From UBA6144 sp964399165 (GTDB lineage Bacteria > Bdellovibrionota > Bacteriovoracia > Bacteriovoracales > Bacteriovoracaceae), in the NCBI GenBank assembly GCA_964399165.1, contig CAYNPO010000006.1:111078-175077 (forward strand): 64,000 bases of DNA. The letters run 5' to 3'. Numbering within the stretch: position 1 is the stretch's first letter; each line of letters starts with the position of its first letter. The notes below the pieces were generated by a model. That model was not told where the DNA came from. It ran no database searches and worked only from the letters and a program-made list of their open reading frames with translations. Made by a program: the position numbers and the translations under genes. Positions 7,579 to 15,409 of the stretch are shown one piece after another.

Positions 7579-8073
7579 CTACCTCTTCATGTTTTCCATC
7601 TGCAGGTCGAGGTCCAATTCCTTGCTGGTCTTCAGCATGTGGAAGGCGGCCTGCAGGTCGTCGATGCTTTTGGATTCCAAACGGAACTTCTCGTCCATGT
7701 ACTGGGCCTTGACCTTGCCGCCGGCATCCTTGATCAGCTTCTGAACGATCCGGCTCTTGTCCTTGCTGATGCCGTTGGAGAGTTTCAGGGTCATCTTGTG
7801 CATTTGCATGCCGGTGGGGGTGACGGGGGACTCCTCCATGCCGCGCACGCCGATGCCGCGCTTGAGCATGCTGGAGCGGAGGATCTCCAACACCGCCTTC
7901 ACGCGGGTCTCGTTCTCGGCCCGGATCTCGATGAGGTTCTCTTTCTCCTTCCACTCGACTTTGGCGTCGGAGCCCTTGAAATCGAAGCGCCCGGCGATCA
8001 CCTTCTCGGTGGTCTGGAGGGCGTTCATCAATTCCATGGAGTCGATCTTGGAGACGAGGTCAAAGGACGGCAT
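7579..8073 (-). CDS. yajQ: YajQ-family nucleotide-binding protein
   Basis: 164 aa, full length (about 163 in E. coli). It begins MPSFDLVSKID and contains DFKGSDAKVEW and LKRGIGVRGME, all typical of YajQ, a two-RRM-like-fold protein. A Xanthomonas member binds c-di-GMP and acts with a transcription factor; others are reported to bind nucleotides or tRNA. GAGGAAGTG precedes the ATG. Only 4 bp separate it from the proA stop, so it is probably the third gene of a proB-proA-yajQ-yqeY-M24 operon. Confidence 0.93.
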   Translation of the reverse strand: MPSFDLVSKIDSMELMNALQTTEKVIAGRFDFKGSDAKVEWKEKENLIEIRAENETRVKAVLEILRSSMLKRGIGVRGMEESPVTPTGMQMHKMTLKLSNGISKDKSRIVQKLIKDAGGKVKAQYMDEKFRLESKSIDDLQAAFHMLKTSKELDLDLQMENMKR

Positions 8074-8077
8074 GTGC

Positions 8078-9313
8078 TCACTTCCTCACGTGGCCCGCTC
8101 CCCTGACGACGAAACGGGTGGTGGTCATTTCCCGGGCGCCCATGGGCCCGTAGGCGTGGAGTTTCGAGGTGGAAATGCCCAACTCGGCACCCAGACCTAA
8201 TTCAGAGCCGTCATTAAAGCGGGTCGACGCGTTAATGGCGAGGCACGAGGCGTCGATCCCATTGAGAAAAAGCTCCGCCACGGCGGGAGTGCGTGTGAGC
8301 ACCGCCTCGGTGTGGTGAGAACCGTGGGTGCGGATGTGCTCCAGGGCGGCGTTTGCGTCCGGAACCTGGCGCAAAGACATCTTCAGGTCGAGCCATTCGG
8401 TGTGGAAATCCGCAGCGCCGGCCGGAACCAGTCCCGAGACCAGCCCGACGGTGGCCGGGCACGCGTGGATCTCCACATGCGCCCCTTTCAAGTCCTCCAG
8501 CAAACCGATCAGGGCGTCCCGGGGGAAATCCCGGTGCACCAGCAGGGTTTCCATGGCGTTGCACACCCCGGGGCGCTGGGTTTTGGCGTTCAGGACTATG
8601 TCCCGGGCCTGGTCTGGGTCCGCGTCCGGGTGCAGGTAGACGTGGCAGAGCCCGCGATCGTGGGCCACCACGGGCATGGTGGCGTGCTGGCGCACGAATT
8701 TGATCAGGGCTTCACCACCCCGGGGGACCACCAGGTCGACGAGGTCGCCGAGCTTTAAAAGCTCCGTTACTTCGTCCCGGCCTTCCACCATCTGGACCGC
8801 GTCCGCGGGCAAGTGGGGGGCTATGGCCGCGCGGACCAGCTCGCCCAGGAATTTATTCGAGCGCACGGCCTCTTTGCCGCCTTTGAGCAAGATGGCGTTG
8901 CCGGACTTCACCGCCAGGGCCGCGCCGTCCACCACCACGTTGGGGCGGGACTCAAAAACCATGGCGATGACGCCCAGAGGGATGCGCTGCTTTTGGATCA
9001 CCAGCCCATCCGGACGACGGCGTTCTTCTTCAAACATGCCTACCACCGCGGGAGCGGCGGCGATGTCCCGGCAGGCCTGGGCCATGGCGCGAACGGATTT
9101 GTCGGTGAGGGTGAGGCGGTCGATCAGGGCGGCGCTGAGCCCGATGGCCTTGCCGTCGGCCACATCCTGGGCGTTGGTGGCGAGCAGCGCGGGCACTTGC
9201 GCTTCAAGAGCGTCCGCGATGGCGCGTAAGGCGGCTTGCCGGTGGACCTCGGTGACGGCCATGAGGCGTGTAGCCGCGGCCTTGGAGCGCAGGGCGGTGT
9301 CTCGCATGGTCAC
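8078..9313 (-). CDS. proA: Gamma-glutamyl phosphate reductase
   Basis: 411 aa, standard length. It catalyses the NADPH-dependent reduction of glutamyl-5-phosphate to glutamate semialdehyde in proline synthesis. Family features visible include PLGVIAMVFESRPNV, SGNAILLKGGKEA, and the catalytic-Cys region RPGVCNAMETLLVH. The GTG start at 9313 overlaps the proB stop (GTGA); an ATG two codons later is an alternative. The C-terminal STSKLHAYGPMGAREMTTTRFVV is characteristic. Coupled translation with proB is expected. Confidence 0.97.
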   Translation of the reverse strand: MTMRDTALRSKAAATRLMAVTEVHRQAALRAIADALEAQVPALLATNAQDVADGKAIGLSAALIDRLTLTDKSVRAMAQACRDIAAAPAVVGMFEEERRRPDGLVIQKQRIPLGVIAMVFESRPNVVVDGAALAVKSGNAILLKGGKEAVRSNKFLGELVRAAIAPHLPADAVQMVEGRDEVTELLKLGDLVDLVVPRGGEALIKFVRQHATMPVVAHDRGLCHVYLHPDADPDQARDIVLNAKTQRPGVCNAMETLLVHRDFPRDALIGLLEDLKGAHVEIHACPATVGLVSGLVPAGAADFHTEWLDLKMSLRQVPDANAALEHIRTHGSHHTEAVLTRTPAVAELFLNGIDASCLAINASTRFNDGSELGLGAELGISTSKLHAYGPMGAREMTTTRFVVRGAGHVRK

Positions 9314-10413
9314 TCTTGCCCTCCGGCGGAGATGAACAAGTTGTTCCGGTGAATCACCACGTGGGAGGGCACGTTGCCCAGGATGGTCTCCAGCTCGGCG
9401 GTCTTCTTGCCGAGGATCTTCAGCACGTCCTTGGAGTCATACTCCACGATGCCGGCGGCGATGTTCTGCCGTTGGCATTTCACCATCACCACGTCCCCGC
9501 GCCGGAACTCGCCCAAGACCTTGCGGATCCCCACGGGCAGAAGCGAGCCGCGGGTGCGCAGAGCCTTGGCCGCGCCCTCGTCCACCACGATGGCGCAGCC
9601 GTGCTTGGAGACGCTGGCGATCCAGGCCTTGCGGTGGTGAACTTTCTCCCGCGGGTCGCCCTTGAACAGGGTGCCGCCGCCTGAGATGGCGCGTGAGACA
9701 GGGGAGGGAGCGTTGAAAGTGGCGATGGCCACGTCTTGGCCCAACGGGGTCAGGCGGCGGACCGCCTGGAGTTTGGTGGCCATCCCACCGCGGCCCACGG
9801 AGGTGCCCGCGGCGATTTTCACGCCGGCGAAGTCCTCGCGGAAGTCCACCACGGGAAAATGCACGGCGTCCGGATCCTTGGGATTGCGGTCATAAAGGCC
9901 GTCGGCTTCCGTTAAGAGCACCAGGAGGTCTGCACCGATGGCCTCGGCCACCATGGCGGCCAGCTGGTCATTGTCGCCAACAGTAATCTCGCGGGTGGAG
10001 ACGGTGTCGTTCTCGTTGACCACCGGGAGCGCGCCGTTTTTCAGGAGCGTCAGTAGGGTGTTGCGGATGTTCAGGAAGCGGGGGCGGGCCTTGAAATCCT
10101 CATGGGTCACCAGCACCTGTCCCAGCACGTGTCCTGAACCAGCCAACGCCCGGTGGTAGGCTTCGAGCAGCAGCGGCATGCCCACGGCCGCGCAGGCCTG
10201 CTGCCAGGCCAGGGACCATTGCTTCTCGTCAGGGCGGGGAACATGGCGGCGGCCGGAGTTGATGGCGCCGGAACTCACCAGCACGACCTCATGGCCGGCC
10301 CGCTTGAGCTCCAGCAAGTCACGCACCAGCGCGCCGATCTTCGCCTCATCGGGGCCGCCTTCGGGGGAGGAAACCCCCAGAGAGCCCACTTTCACCACGT
10401 AGCGCTTACCCAT
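9310..10413 (-). CDS. proB: Glutamate 5-kinase with PUA domain
   Basis: 367 aa, the same length as E. coli ProB. It phosphorylates glutamate in the first, feedback-controlled step of proline synthesis. The amino-acid kinase domain shows VVKVGS at the N-terminus, VSSGAINSGRR, and VNENDTVSTRE; a PUA domain occupies roughly residues 280-360. The first gene of the operon. The ATG lies inside a perfect 11-bp inverted repeat and follows TAGAAT by 6 nt, with no clear ribosome-binding site, so a leaderless or structure-controlled start is possible. Confidence 0.97.
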   Translation of the reverse strand: MGKRYVVKVGSLGVSSPEGGPDEAKIGALVRDLLELKRAGHEVVLVSSGAINSGRRHVPRPDEKQWSLAWQQACAAVGMPLLLEAYHRALAGSGHVLGQVLVTHEDFKARPRFLNIRNTLLTLLKNGALPVVNENDTVSTREITVGDNDQLAAMVAEAIGADLLVLLTEADGLYDRNPKDPDAVHFPVVDFREDFAGVKIAAGTSVGRGGMATKLQAVRRLTPLGQDVAIATFNAPSPVSRAISGGGTLFKGDPREKVHHRKAWIASVSKHGCAIVVDEGAAKALRTRGSLLPVGIRKVLGEFRRGDVVMVKCQRQNIAAGIVEYDSKDVLKILGKKTAELETILGNVPSHVVIHRNNLFISAGGQE

Positions 10414-10434
10414 GCCTTAATTCTAAGGCATGGG
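10409..10434. promoter_or_regulatory. Perfect 11-bp inverted repeat over the proB start and -10
   Basis: CCCATGCCTTA and TAAGGCATGGG flank a 4-bp loop (ATTC). On the minus strand the centre forms TAGAAT, 6 nt before the proB ATG, with CGGACA 17 bp further up as a weak -35. The palindrome therefore covers both the -10 and the start codon and could be an operator. Confidence 0.55.
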
Positions 10435-10468
10435 ACATCCGCTGTCCGCGGGGAGTTACCCGAGTGTG

Positions 10469-10497
10469 TTGCTCGGAACGCAAACGGGCGCTACGAT
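10469..10497 (+). promoter_or_regulatory. Promoter of the PilZ gene: TTGCTC-N17-TACGAT
   Basis: The spacing is exactly 17 bp. The -10 ends 6 nt before the ATG at 10504, leaving no room for a ribosome-binding site. It lies back to back with the proB promoter. Confidence 0.45.
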
Positions 10498-10503
10498 GGT
10501 TGC

Positions 10504-11208
10504 ATGGCCCTTTCCGAAGACAACAGCAAAACCTACCTCCGTCAGATGGACGGTGCGGAACTGGCGAGGGATTTTTGGCCCGCCTTCGGAAGCCAGGGTC
10601 TGCCCGCGGCCTTGTGGCGCAAAGGCCAGAGCGATCCTTGGGAGGTGCGGCTTTTCGCTCCCTCCGCCCTCGGAGGGCCACTCCCCGTGGAGGTCCCCGC
10701 CAAGGTCCATGGGATTTTCAGCGGCGATTATGTGGGAGTGGTGGTGTACCTCAAAATCACCGTGGCCCCCGACAAACACTTCTTCACCTCCGGTACGGTG
10801 GAATCCCGCGACGGCGGTCTGGTGATTGTGCTGGGTAGCCCTGTCTTCGTGACCACCAAACGCTCCGCCTGCCGCTACCTGCCCTCACCCCAGGAGCGTA
10901 TCCATCTCGCGCTTTTGGGCCACAATCTGCCGTGCTTCGACATATCCTCGGGGGGGTTCTCGACCCAGGTGCCCCGGGACCGCATCGGCGGGTTTGAGAA
11001 AGGGCAGGTGTACGAGCACGTGGAGCTGCGCTACCAGGGGAAAACCTTCGCCATCCCCAAAGTGCTGGTGGTGAACGTGATGGACGTGCCCGGGCGGCCA
11101 GAACTGGTCCGCTACGCCTTCAAATTCGAGGGTCTCAAAACCCGCGACGAGGAGGCGATCTGGATCGAGGTGAACAACTCCATCAAGCGCATGGCGCACC
11201 TGGGCTGA
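10504..11208 (+). CDS. PilZ-domain c-di-GMP receptor protein
   Basis: 234 aa. The C-terminal half carries the PilZ signature: RSACR (RxxxR) at about residues 121-125 followed by CFDISSGG (D-x-S-x-x-G) some 25 residues later, so c-di-GMP binding residues are intact. The N-terminal half is a YcgR-N-like beta-rich region without a named motif. A cytoplasmic effector, perhaps for motility or surface control, is likely. The ATG was chosen over the longer frame because it lies 6 nt after TACGAT and the upstream extension overlaps proB and its promoter. Confidence 0.82.
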   Translation: MALSEDNSKTYLRQMDGAELARDFWPAFGSQGLPAALWRKGQSDPWEVRLFAPSALGGPLPVEVPAKVHGIFSGDYVGVVVYLKITVAPDKHFFTSGTVESRDGGLVIVLGSPVFVTTKRSACRYLPSPQERIHLALLGHNLPCFDISSGGFSTQVPRDRIGGFEKGQVYEHVELRYQGKTFAIPKVLVVNVMDVPGRPELVRYAFKFEGLKTRDEEAIWIEVNNSIKRMAHLG

Positions 11209-11340
11209 AGGCCCATCCTCCAGCCTCCCAGTGACCAAAGTCTAGACGGCCCCGCCGCCCTAACTCCGCATGCCCCCGTCCCCGGGGCCGGCGCGGTATT
11301 TGCTCCTTCCTTTGGCGTACAACCGATCAAAGGAAGGCTT
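11209..11340. other. Intergenic region before the secreted-protein block
   Basis: About 130 bp between the PilZ gene and the secreted-protein operon. No terminator or convincing promoter hexamers stand out, though the promoter of the 11341 operon should lie here. Confidence 0.3.
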
Positions 11341-11877
11341 ATGCGCTCACTTCTGCTCGCATCCCTCTTGCTTACTTCCCCCGGCTGGGCCGAGGACGAC
11401 GACACATCTGGCCTCGTTGAAATCAGCGACGATGGGGTGGTCGAGGTGACTAACGAAGGCGTGGTGGAGGGCCGGCGTTTGGGTCACGTGAGCCTCAACG
11501 GCGGTTTCCTGGGCCGTGACGACGAAATCGCCCCGCTTCCCACGCGGAATTGGTGCGGGTACTCGAAGATTTTCATCCGCAACGTCCGTGGTCGCATCAA
11601 GAACGAAAACGGCACCGTGGACGCCGAGGTCCACGCAGGCGTGGAAAAGATCATCGTCTCCTGGCGCCGCGACGAGCTGGACGGTCGACGCCAGATCCGC
11701 TTTGCCCATGGGGCCACCGCACTGGCGCCCAATGACAGCACCACGCCCATCAACATCCTGGACGGCCAGCCTGTGTGCATTACCCGCGTGCGTGTGGAAG
11801 GCCGCCCGGTGGACGCCGCCGGGGATAATCTGGGCGACGATGCCACCGTGCGGTTGGAAGTGCGCGGGATTAATTGA
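11341..11877 (+). CDS. Secreted protein, paralogue of the next gene
   Basis: 178 aa. A Sec signal peptide (MRSLLLASLLLTSPGWA) is followed by an acidic linker (EDDDTSG...) and then a beta-rich domain. Two blocks are shared with the next gene: NWCGYSKIFIRNVRGR and VCITRVRVEGRPVD, giving one conserved Cys pair likely to form a disulphide. Function not recognised. AAAGGAAGG precedes the ATG. It heads a run of four exported proteins, suggesting roles in the periplasm or outside the cell. Confidence 0.8.
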   Translation: MRSLLLASLLLTSPGWAEDDDTSGLVEISDDGVVEVTNEGVVEGRRLGHVSLNGGFLGRDDEIAPLPTRNWCGYSKIFIRNVRGRIKNENGTVDAEVHAGVEKIIVSWRRDELDGRRQIRFAHGATALAPNDSTTPINILDGQPVCITRVRVEGRPVDAAGDNLGDDATVRLEVRGIN

Positions 11878-11897
11878 ATCGCCCTCAAGGAGTATCT

Positions 11898-12290
11898 ATG
11901 CGTGGCCTGCTCGTTTTATTCTTGCTGATTCCCGCCTCTGCCTGGGCAGAACGACGGCTTGGCGACTTGAGCGTAGGGCGGATGATCCAGGGTGGAGATA
12001 TCTCCGGTGAGTGGTGCGGTTTCGATAGCATCAAGGTGAAGAACATCCGGGGAGGACGCGTGCGAGTCGACCGTATCCACGTGCACTTCGAAAGAGATGG
12101 CAGGAGAGAGCGGGAGGAAATTCGCCCCGGCTTCCATCGTGACGATCTGCGAGACGGTGACTCCATCGAGTATGAATTTAGCCGCGATGATGTTTGCATT
12201 ACACGCGTCAACGTCGAAGGTCATCCTATCGACGAGCATGATCACCTGAGGGATGGCTCAGTAACTCTGCGGATTTTCGGAACTCACTGA
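11898..12290 (+). CDS. Secreted protein, paralogue of the preceding gene
   Basis: 130 aa. Signal peptide MRGLLVLFLLIPASAWA, then a domain with EWCGFDSIKVKNIRGGR and DVCITRVNVEGHPID, matching the preceding gene at the same spacing. It lacks the acidic linker of that protein and so is the minimal form of the domain. AAGGAG lies 5 nt before the ATG at 11898. The gap to the upstream gene is 20 bp and to the lipase-like gene 7 bp. Product of a tandem duplication; function unknown. Confidence 0.8.
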   Translation: MRGLLVLFLLIPASAWAERRLGDLSVGRMIQGGDISGEWCGFDSIKVKNIRGGRVRVDRIHVHFERDGRREREEIRPGFHRDDLRDGDSIEYEFSRDDVCITRVNVEGHPIDEHDHLRDGSVTLRIFGTH

Positions 12291-12297
12291 GGCTGCC

Positions 12298-13065
12298 ATG
12301 CGTGTGCTTGGGATGGCCGTGTTTCTTTTGTTCTCTGTTGCTGCTTCGGGTAAGGCCACAGCTTCGTCCGAGGTGAGTGCCGCCTTACGGGCCATTCAGT
12401 CGGCGCCCGTGGGACTGATAACCCTCGTCGGCGGGGTCGGCAGTCCTTTCGTATTCGTCCACGGCATTGACATCGCCCCTGAGCCCCCTGAGTGGGTTGC
12501 GCCTCTGGAGGCCGCTTTGGCCAGCGGCCGCCCCGTCTACTTCTTCAAATGGAGCAAGCGACAGAGCCTCGCCTCAAGTGCCTCCATCCTCGCCTCGGGC
12601 CTAGGACGGCTTTTGCAAGAACACGAAGGCGCCACGCTCACGTTCCTCGCGCATTCCGCTGGCGGGCTCGTGTCCACCCTGGCCCTCGACCAGCTCCGGG
12701 GGACAGACCCCCAAGCGCTCGCGCGCATCCACTTCATCACCGCGGCCACGCCTTTTTTTGGCTATGGCGCCCCCGGGCTCTTTGCTTACACCGGCGCGCC
12801 TTTCGTCGGGAGGGGTACCATCGACATAGGCCTCGGCCGCTCTCGACGGGACCTGAGCGGGGCCGGCCTCGCCTCGTGCGTCCATTGGATTAACGAATGT
12901 GCCCACGACCCCGAGCACGCCTGCCCAAGATCCGGGGTTTCGCCCCAAAGGGGTCCGGAGGACGGCTCGGGCCAGCTTCCCTGCGGGAATGGGCAAATCC
13001 GTACGGCCACCGGGGAGGACCACGGTTCCGTGGTTGAGCGCGCCTTCGTCGAATCCGCGAGATAA
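12298..13065 (+). CDS. Secreted alpha/beta-hydrolase (lipase-like)
   Basis: 255 aa. Signal peptide at residues 1-22. The oxyanion region VFVHGI follows at about 53-57, and the nucleophile elbow is LAHSAGG with Ser120 (A-x-S-x-G rather than G-x-S-x-G). His242 in EDHGSVV near the C-terminus fits the catalytic His; the Asp is not certain. Related to triacylglycerol lipases and PGAP1-like hydrolases. It is translated 7 bp after the paralogue pair and is probably exported with those proteins; the substrate is unknown. Confidence 0.72.
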   Translation: MRVLGMAVFLLFSVAASGKATASSEVSAALRAIQSAPVGLITLVGGVGSPFVFVHGIDIAPEPPEWVAPLEAALASGRPVYFFKWSKRQSLASSASILASGLGRLLQEHEGATLTFLAHSAGGLVSTLALDQLRGTDPQALARIHFITAATPFFGYGAPGLFAYTGAPFVGRGTIDIGLGRSRRDLSGAGLASCVHWINECAHDPEHACPRSGVSPQRGPEDGSGQLPCGNGQIRTATGEDHGSVVERAFVESAR

Positions 13066-13128
13066 CGAGGCAAAGTTTTCCGAGCAGGAAGCTCGGACAC
13101 ATCTTCCTGCGCGTTTATCGCCGCATGG

Positions 13129-13134
13129 TATGAT
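13129..13134 (+). promoter_or_regulatory. -10 element TATGAT (TGG just before) of the cysteine-repeat lipoprotein gene
   Basis: TATGAT, preceded by ATGG, lies 37 nt before the ATG, giving a leader of about 30 nt that includes GGAGG. No clear -35 is seen. An independent promoter inside the secreted-protein block. Confidence 0.4.
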
Positions 13135-13171
13135 GCCGGGGACGACTCGACCACTCAAGGATGGAGGTTCC

Positions 13172-14287
13172 ATGATCCGCAGTCTTCCGTTTGTCATGCT
13201 CACTGGTTTGTTGGGCGCTTGCGCCAACTACCAATCCAGCAGCGCTCCCACCACGGCCCACAACACGGCCACAGGTCCTCAGGCCACCCGGCGCCCGGCT
13301 TCTCTCGAGAGCGACATCCATGGTCGCCTCCAGCGCTTGGGGCAAGTGAGCCGCGGCGAAGTGGAGCGCGCCTATGACAAAATCGCCCTGGACCGGAACC
13401 TTCGGGATGCCCTTAGCAATTTGGGCATCGTGTACACTCCCCCTTATGACGATGGCCGCGGCGACGGGGGCCGGGGTCAACCGGGCACGCGCGTTCCCGG
13501 GCATGGCGGACAGCCGGATGGCCATCGCCCCACCCGGGGTGATGGGCGGGATGACCGCGGCCCCCGCTGGGATGGTCCCCGCGGCGGCGACTGGCGCCGG
13601 CCACAGCATCGCCAGCGCAATGAAGTCGTCGCCCACGACAACAACCAGTGCACACAGAACTCCCGCAGCGTGAACATCCGCGGCCGCGACGAGTGCGCTT
13701 ACGATTTCCCGGGCCACGAATACCGGTACGTCCAGGCCGTTTCGCTGAATGGCCAGTGCGTGAACACCGTGGATCAACTCTTCCCCGCCGCTTGCCCCAG
13801 CTTGGTGGCCCTGGCCCGTGACCACCAGCCAGAGGGTGAGGCCGACGAGATGATCGAGTTGCACCAAAACAACGCCTGTAACCAGTCCTTGACCAGCGTG
13901 GACGTGGGCGTGGATTGCGCGGCCCTTTCCGGGGTGCTCAACGGCCGGGTCATCGGCTCCCTCAAGCTCAACAACCGCTGCTTGAACATCTACGACGTTT
14001 CCTTCAACGCCCAGACCTGCCAGCTCTACCAAGATGCCCTGGTCTCCATGTTCGAGAGCGACGGCCGCCGCCGCCGTAGCCGCGAAGTCATTTTCTTCGG
14101 CAACAACGAGTGCACCACGGAAGTGACCCGTATGCAGCGTGGGTACAACTGCACCGCTTTCAACTCCATCTTTGGCCGTGAGCGTGTTGCCGCCTACAAG
14201 ATCGGGGAGGACGGCGCTTGCCGCGACATCGACAACACCACCTTCCAGTACGCCTGCCCGATGCTGGAAAATTACCTTAACCGTTAA
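13172..14287 (+). CDS. Lipoprotein with three cysteine-containing repeats
   Basis: 371 aa. Lipobox LLGAC at residues 13-17. A low-complexity Gly/Arg/Asp/Pro linker (about 90-145) precedes three ~77-residue repeats starting near 149, 226 and 304. Each repeat has N-N-x-C near its start, a second Cys about 15-20 later, then a core like SLNGQCVNTVDQLFPAAC (SLKLNNRCLNIYD in the second), so four Cys per unit, probably two disulphides. GGAGG precedes the ATG. The family is not recognised. It looks like a surface-anchored, disulphide-stabilised modular protein; a ligand-binding or adhesive role would be speculation. Confidence 0.8.
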   Translation: MIRSLPFVMLTGLLGACANYQSSSAPTTAHNTATGPQATRRPASLESDIHGRLQRLGQVSRGEVERAYDKIALDRNLRDALSNLGIVYTPPYDDGRGDGGRGQPGTRVPGHGGQPDGHRPTRGDGRDDRGPRWDGPRGGDWRRPQHRQRNEVVAHDNNQCTQNSRSVNIRGRDECAYDFPGHEYRYVQAVSLNGQCVNTVDQLFPAACPSLVALARDHQPEGEADEMIELHQNNACNQSLTSVDVGVDCAALSGVLNGRVIGSLKLNNRCLNIYDVSFNAQTCQLYQDALVSMFESDGRRRRSREVIFFGNNECTTEVTRMQRGYNCTAFNSIFGRERVAAYKIGEDGACRDIDNTTFQYACPMLENYLNR

Positions 14288-14301
14288 ACCCGTTGCCTAA
14301 T

Positions 14302-14321
14302 GGCCCCTCTCCGGAGGGGCC
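14302..14321 (+). terminator. Terminator after the cysteine-repeat lipoprotein
   Basis: Perfect 8-bp stem GGCCCCTC/GAGGGGCC with a TCCG loop, followed by CTTTAG, 14 bp after the stop codon. Confidence 0.65.
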
Positions 14322-14377
14322 CTTTAGCATCCCTAAAACCCCGCCTATCTTAAGACGTTTTTTTCCCATCCATACCG

Positions 14378-14700
14378 TGGTGAGCGCCCTCAAGGTTGAC
14401 GGAGTGTGTGTTAACATCACTGACGAATACTTCAACGCCGCCAAATGCCAGAGCTACCAGAACGGCTTGCTCGGCATGTACGACGACACCGGCTCTCGCC
14501 GCCGCCGTGAACCTGTTGAGCTACACGCAAACTACACCTGCGGCGCCCGCGTCGCGACCATCCAGCCCGGTTACGATTGCTCGGCCATGTCCGGCCTCTT
14601 CGGCAGCGTGGTGATCTCCGCGGTCAAGTTTCGCGGCCAGTGCGTGAACATCACGGACGCCCACTTTCCGCAGGTGTGCGCCGGTTACGCCCGCGAGTAA
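14378..14700 (+). pseudogene. Truncated copy of the cysteine-repeat lipoprotein
   Basis: About 107 codons in a different frame from the upstream gene encode one and a half of the same repeats (VSALKVDGVCVNITDEYF..., then a complete unit starting ELHANYTCG). The match begins abruptly within a repeat; there is no signal peptide, lipobox or ribosome-binding site, and a terminator lies just upstream. The reading frame is otherwise intact and retains the repeat's cysteine spacing, so truncation was recent, or it serves as a recombination cassette. The GTG at 14378 is only nominal. Confidence 0.65.
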
Positions 14701-14718
14701 GTGCATTTCCAGCTTATG

Positions 14719-14743
14719 AAGAGGGCCCTTCAGGGGCCCTCTT
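14719..14743. terminator. Terminator between convergent genes
   Basis: Ten-bp perfect stem AAGAGGGCCC/GGGCCCTCTT with loop TTCAG. It is followed by ACTTTC on the plus strand, past the truncated repeat gene, and lies 4 bp outside the scoB stop on the other strand. Confidence 0.65.
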
Positions 14744-14747
14744 ACTT

Positions 14748-15407
14748 TCAGCTGAATTTCATCTCAGGCACGTCGCCGCCCACCACCAACTCCGCCTCCG
14801 TCTTGGCCCTGATCTCCTCCACCGAGACTCCCGGTGCTCTCTCCAGCAGGTGGAACTTCCCGTCCCTGAGTTCCAGCATCGCCAGGTCCGTGACGACCTT
14901 CTTCACGCACTGGACCCCGGTGAGCGGTAGCGTGCATTTCTTGAGGATCTTGGAGGCGCCGTCCTTGGAGGCGTGGGACATGGCCACGATGATGTTCTCG
15001 GCCCCCGCCACCAGGTCCATGGCCCCGCCCATGCCCTTGATGAGCTTGCCGGGGATCATCCAAGAGGCCAGGGCGCCGGTACTGTCCACCTCGAAGGCGC
15101 CCAGGACGGTCAGGTCCACATGTCCCCCGCGGATCATGGCGAAGGAGTCGGCCGAGGAGAAGAAGGCGGCGCCGGGAATCACGGTCACGGTCTGCTTACC
15201 GGCGTTGATGAGGTCGGCGTCGATGGTCTCTTCCGTGGGGAACTCCCCCATGCCCAGAATGCCGTTTTCCGACTGGAGCATCACGCTCATGCCGGCAGGC
15301 ACGTAGTTGGCCACCAGGGTCGGGATACCGATCCCGAGGTTCACGTAATAGCCGTCTTTGATCTCCCGGGCTATGCGCTGGGCGATCTGTTCTCTTGAGA
15401 GGGCCAT
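14748..15407 (-). CDS. scoB: 3-oxoacid CoA-transferase subunit B
   Basis: 219 aa, standard size. The B subunit of succinyl-CoA:acetoacetate CoA-transferase holds the catalytic glutamate, seen here as Glu47 in SENGILGMG. GKLIKGMGGAMDLVAGA is another typical block. With ScoA it interconverts acetoacetate and acetoacetyl-CoA, for ketone-body or polyhydroxybutyrate use, and could feed acetoacetyl-CoA to the mevalonate pathway. It starts 2 bp after scoA, so the two are translated together. Confidence 0.95.
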   Translation of the reverse strand: MALSREQIAQRIAREIKDGYYVNLGIGIPTLVANYVPAGMSVMLQSENGILGMGEFPTEETIDADLINAGKQTVTVIPGAAFFSSADSFAMIRGGHVDLTVLGAFEVDSTGALASWMIPGKLIKGMGGAMDLVAGAENIIVAMSHASKDGASKILKKCTLPLTGVQCVKKVVTDLAMLELRDGKFHLLERAPGVSVEEIRAKTEAELVVGGDVPEMKFS

Positions 15408-15409
15408 GC

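Noticed and set aside
12899..13171. N-terminal extension of the cysteine-repeat lipoprotein from 12899
   Set aside because: It overlaps the lipase-like gene, and the signal peptide with lipobox and GGAGG point to ATG 13172.
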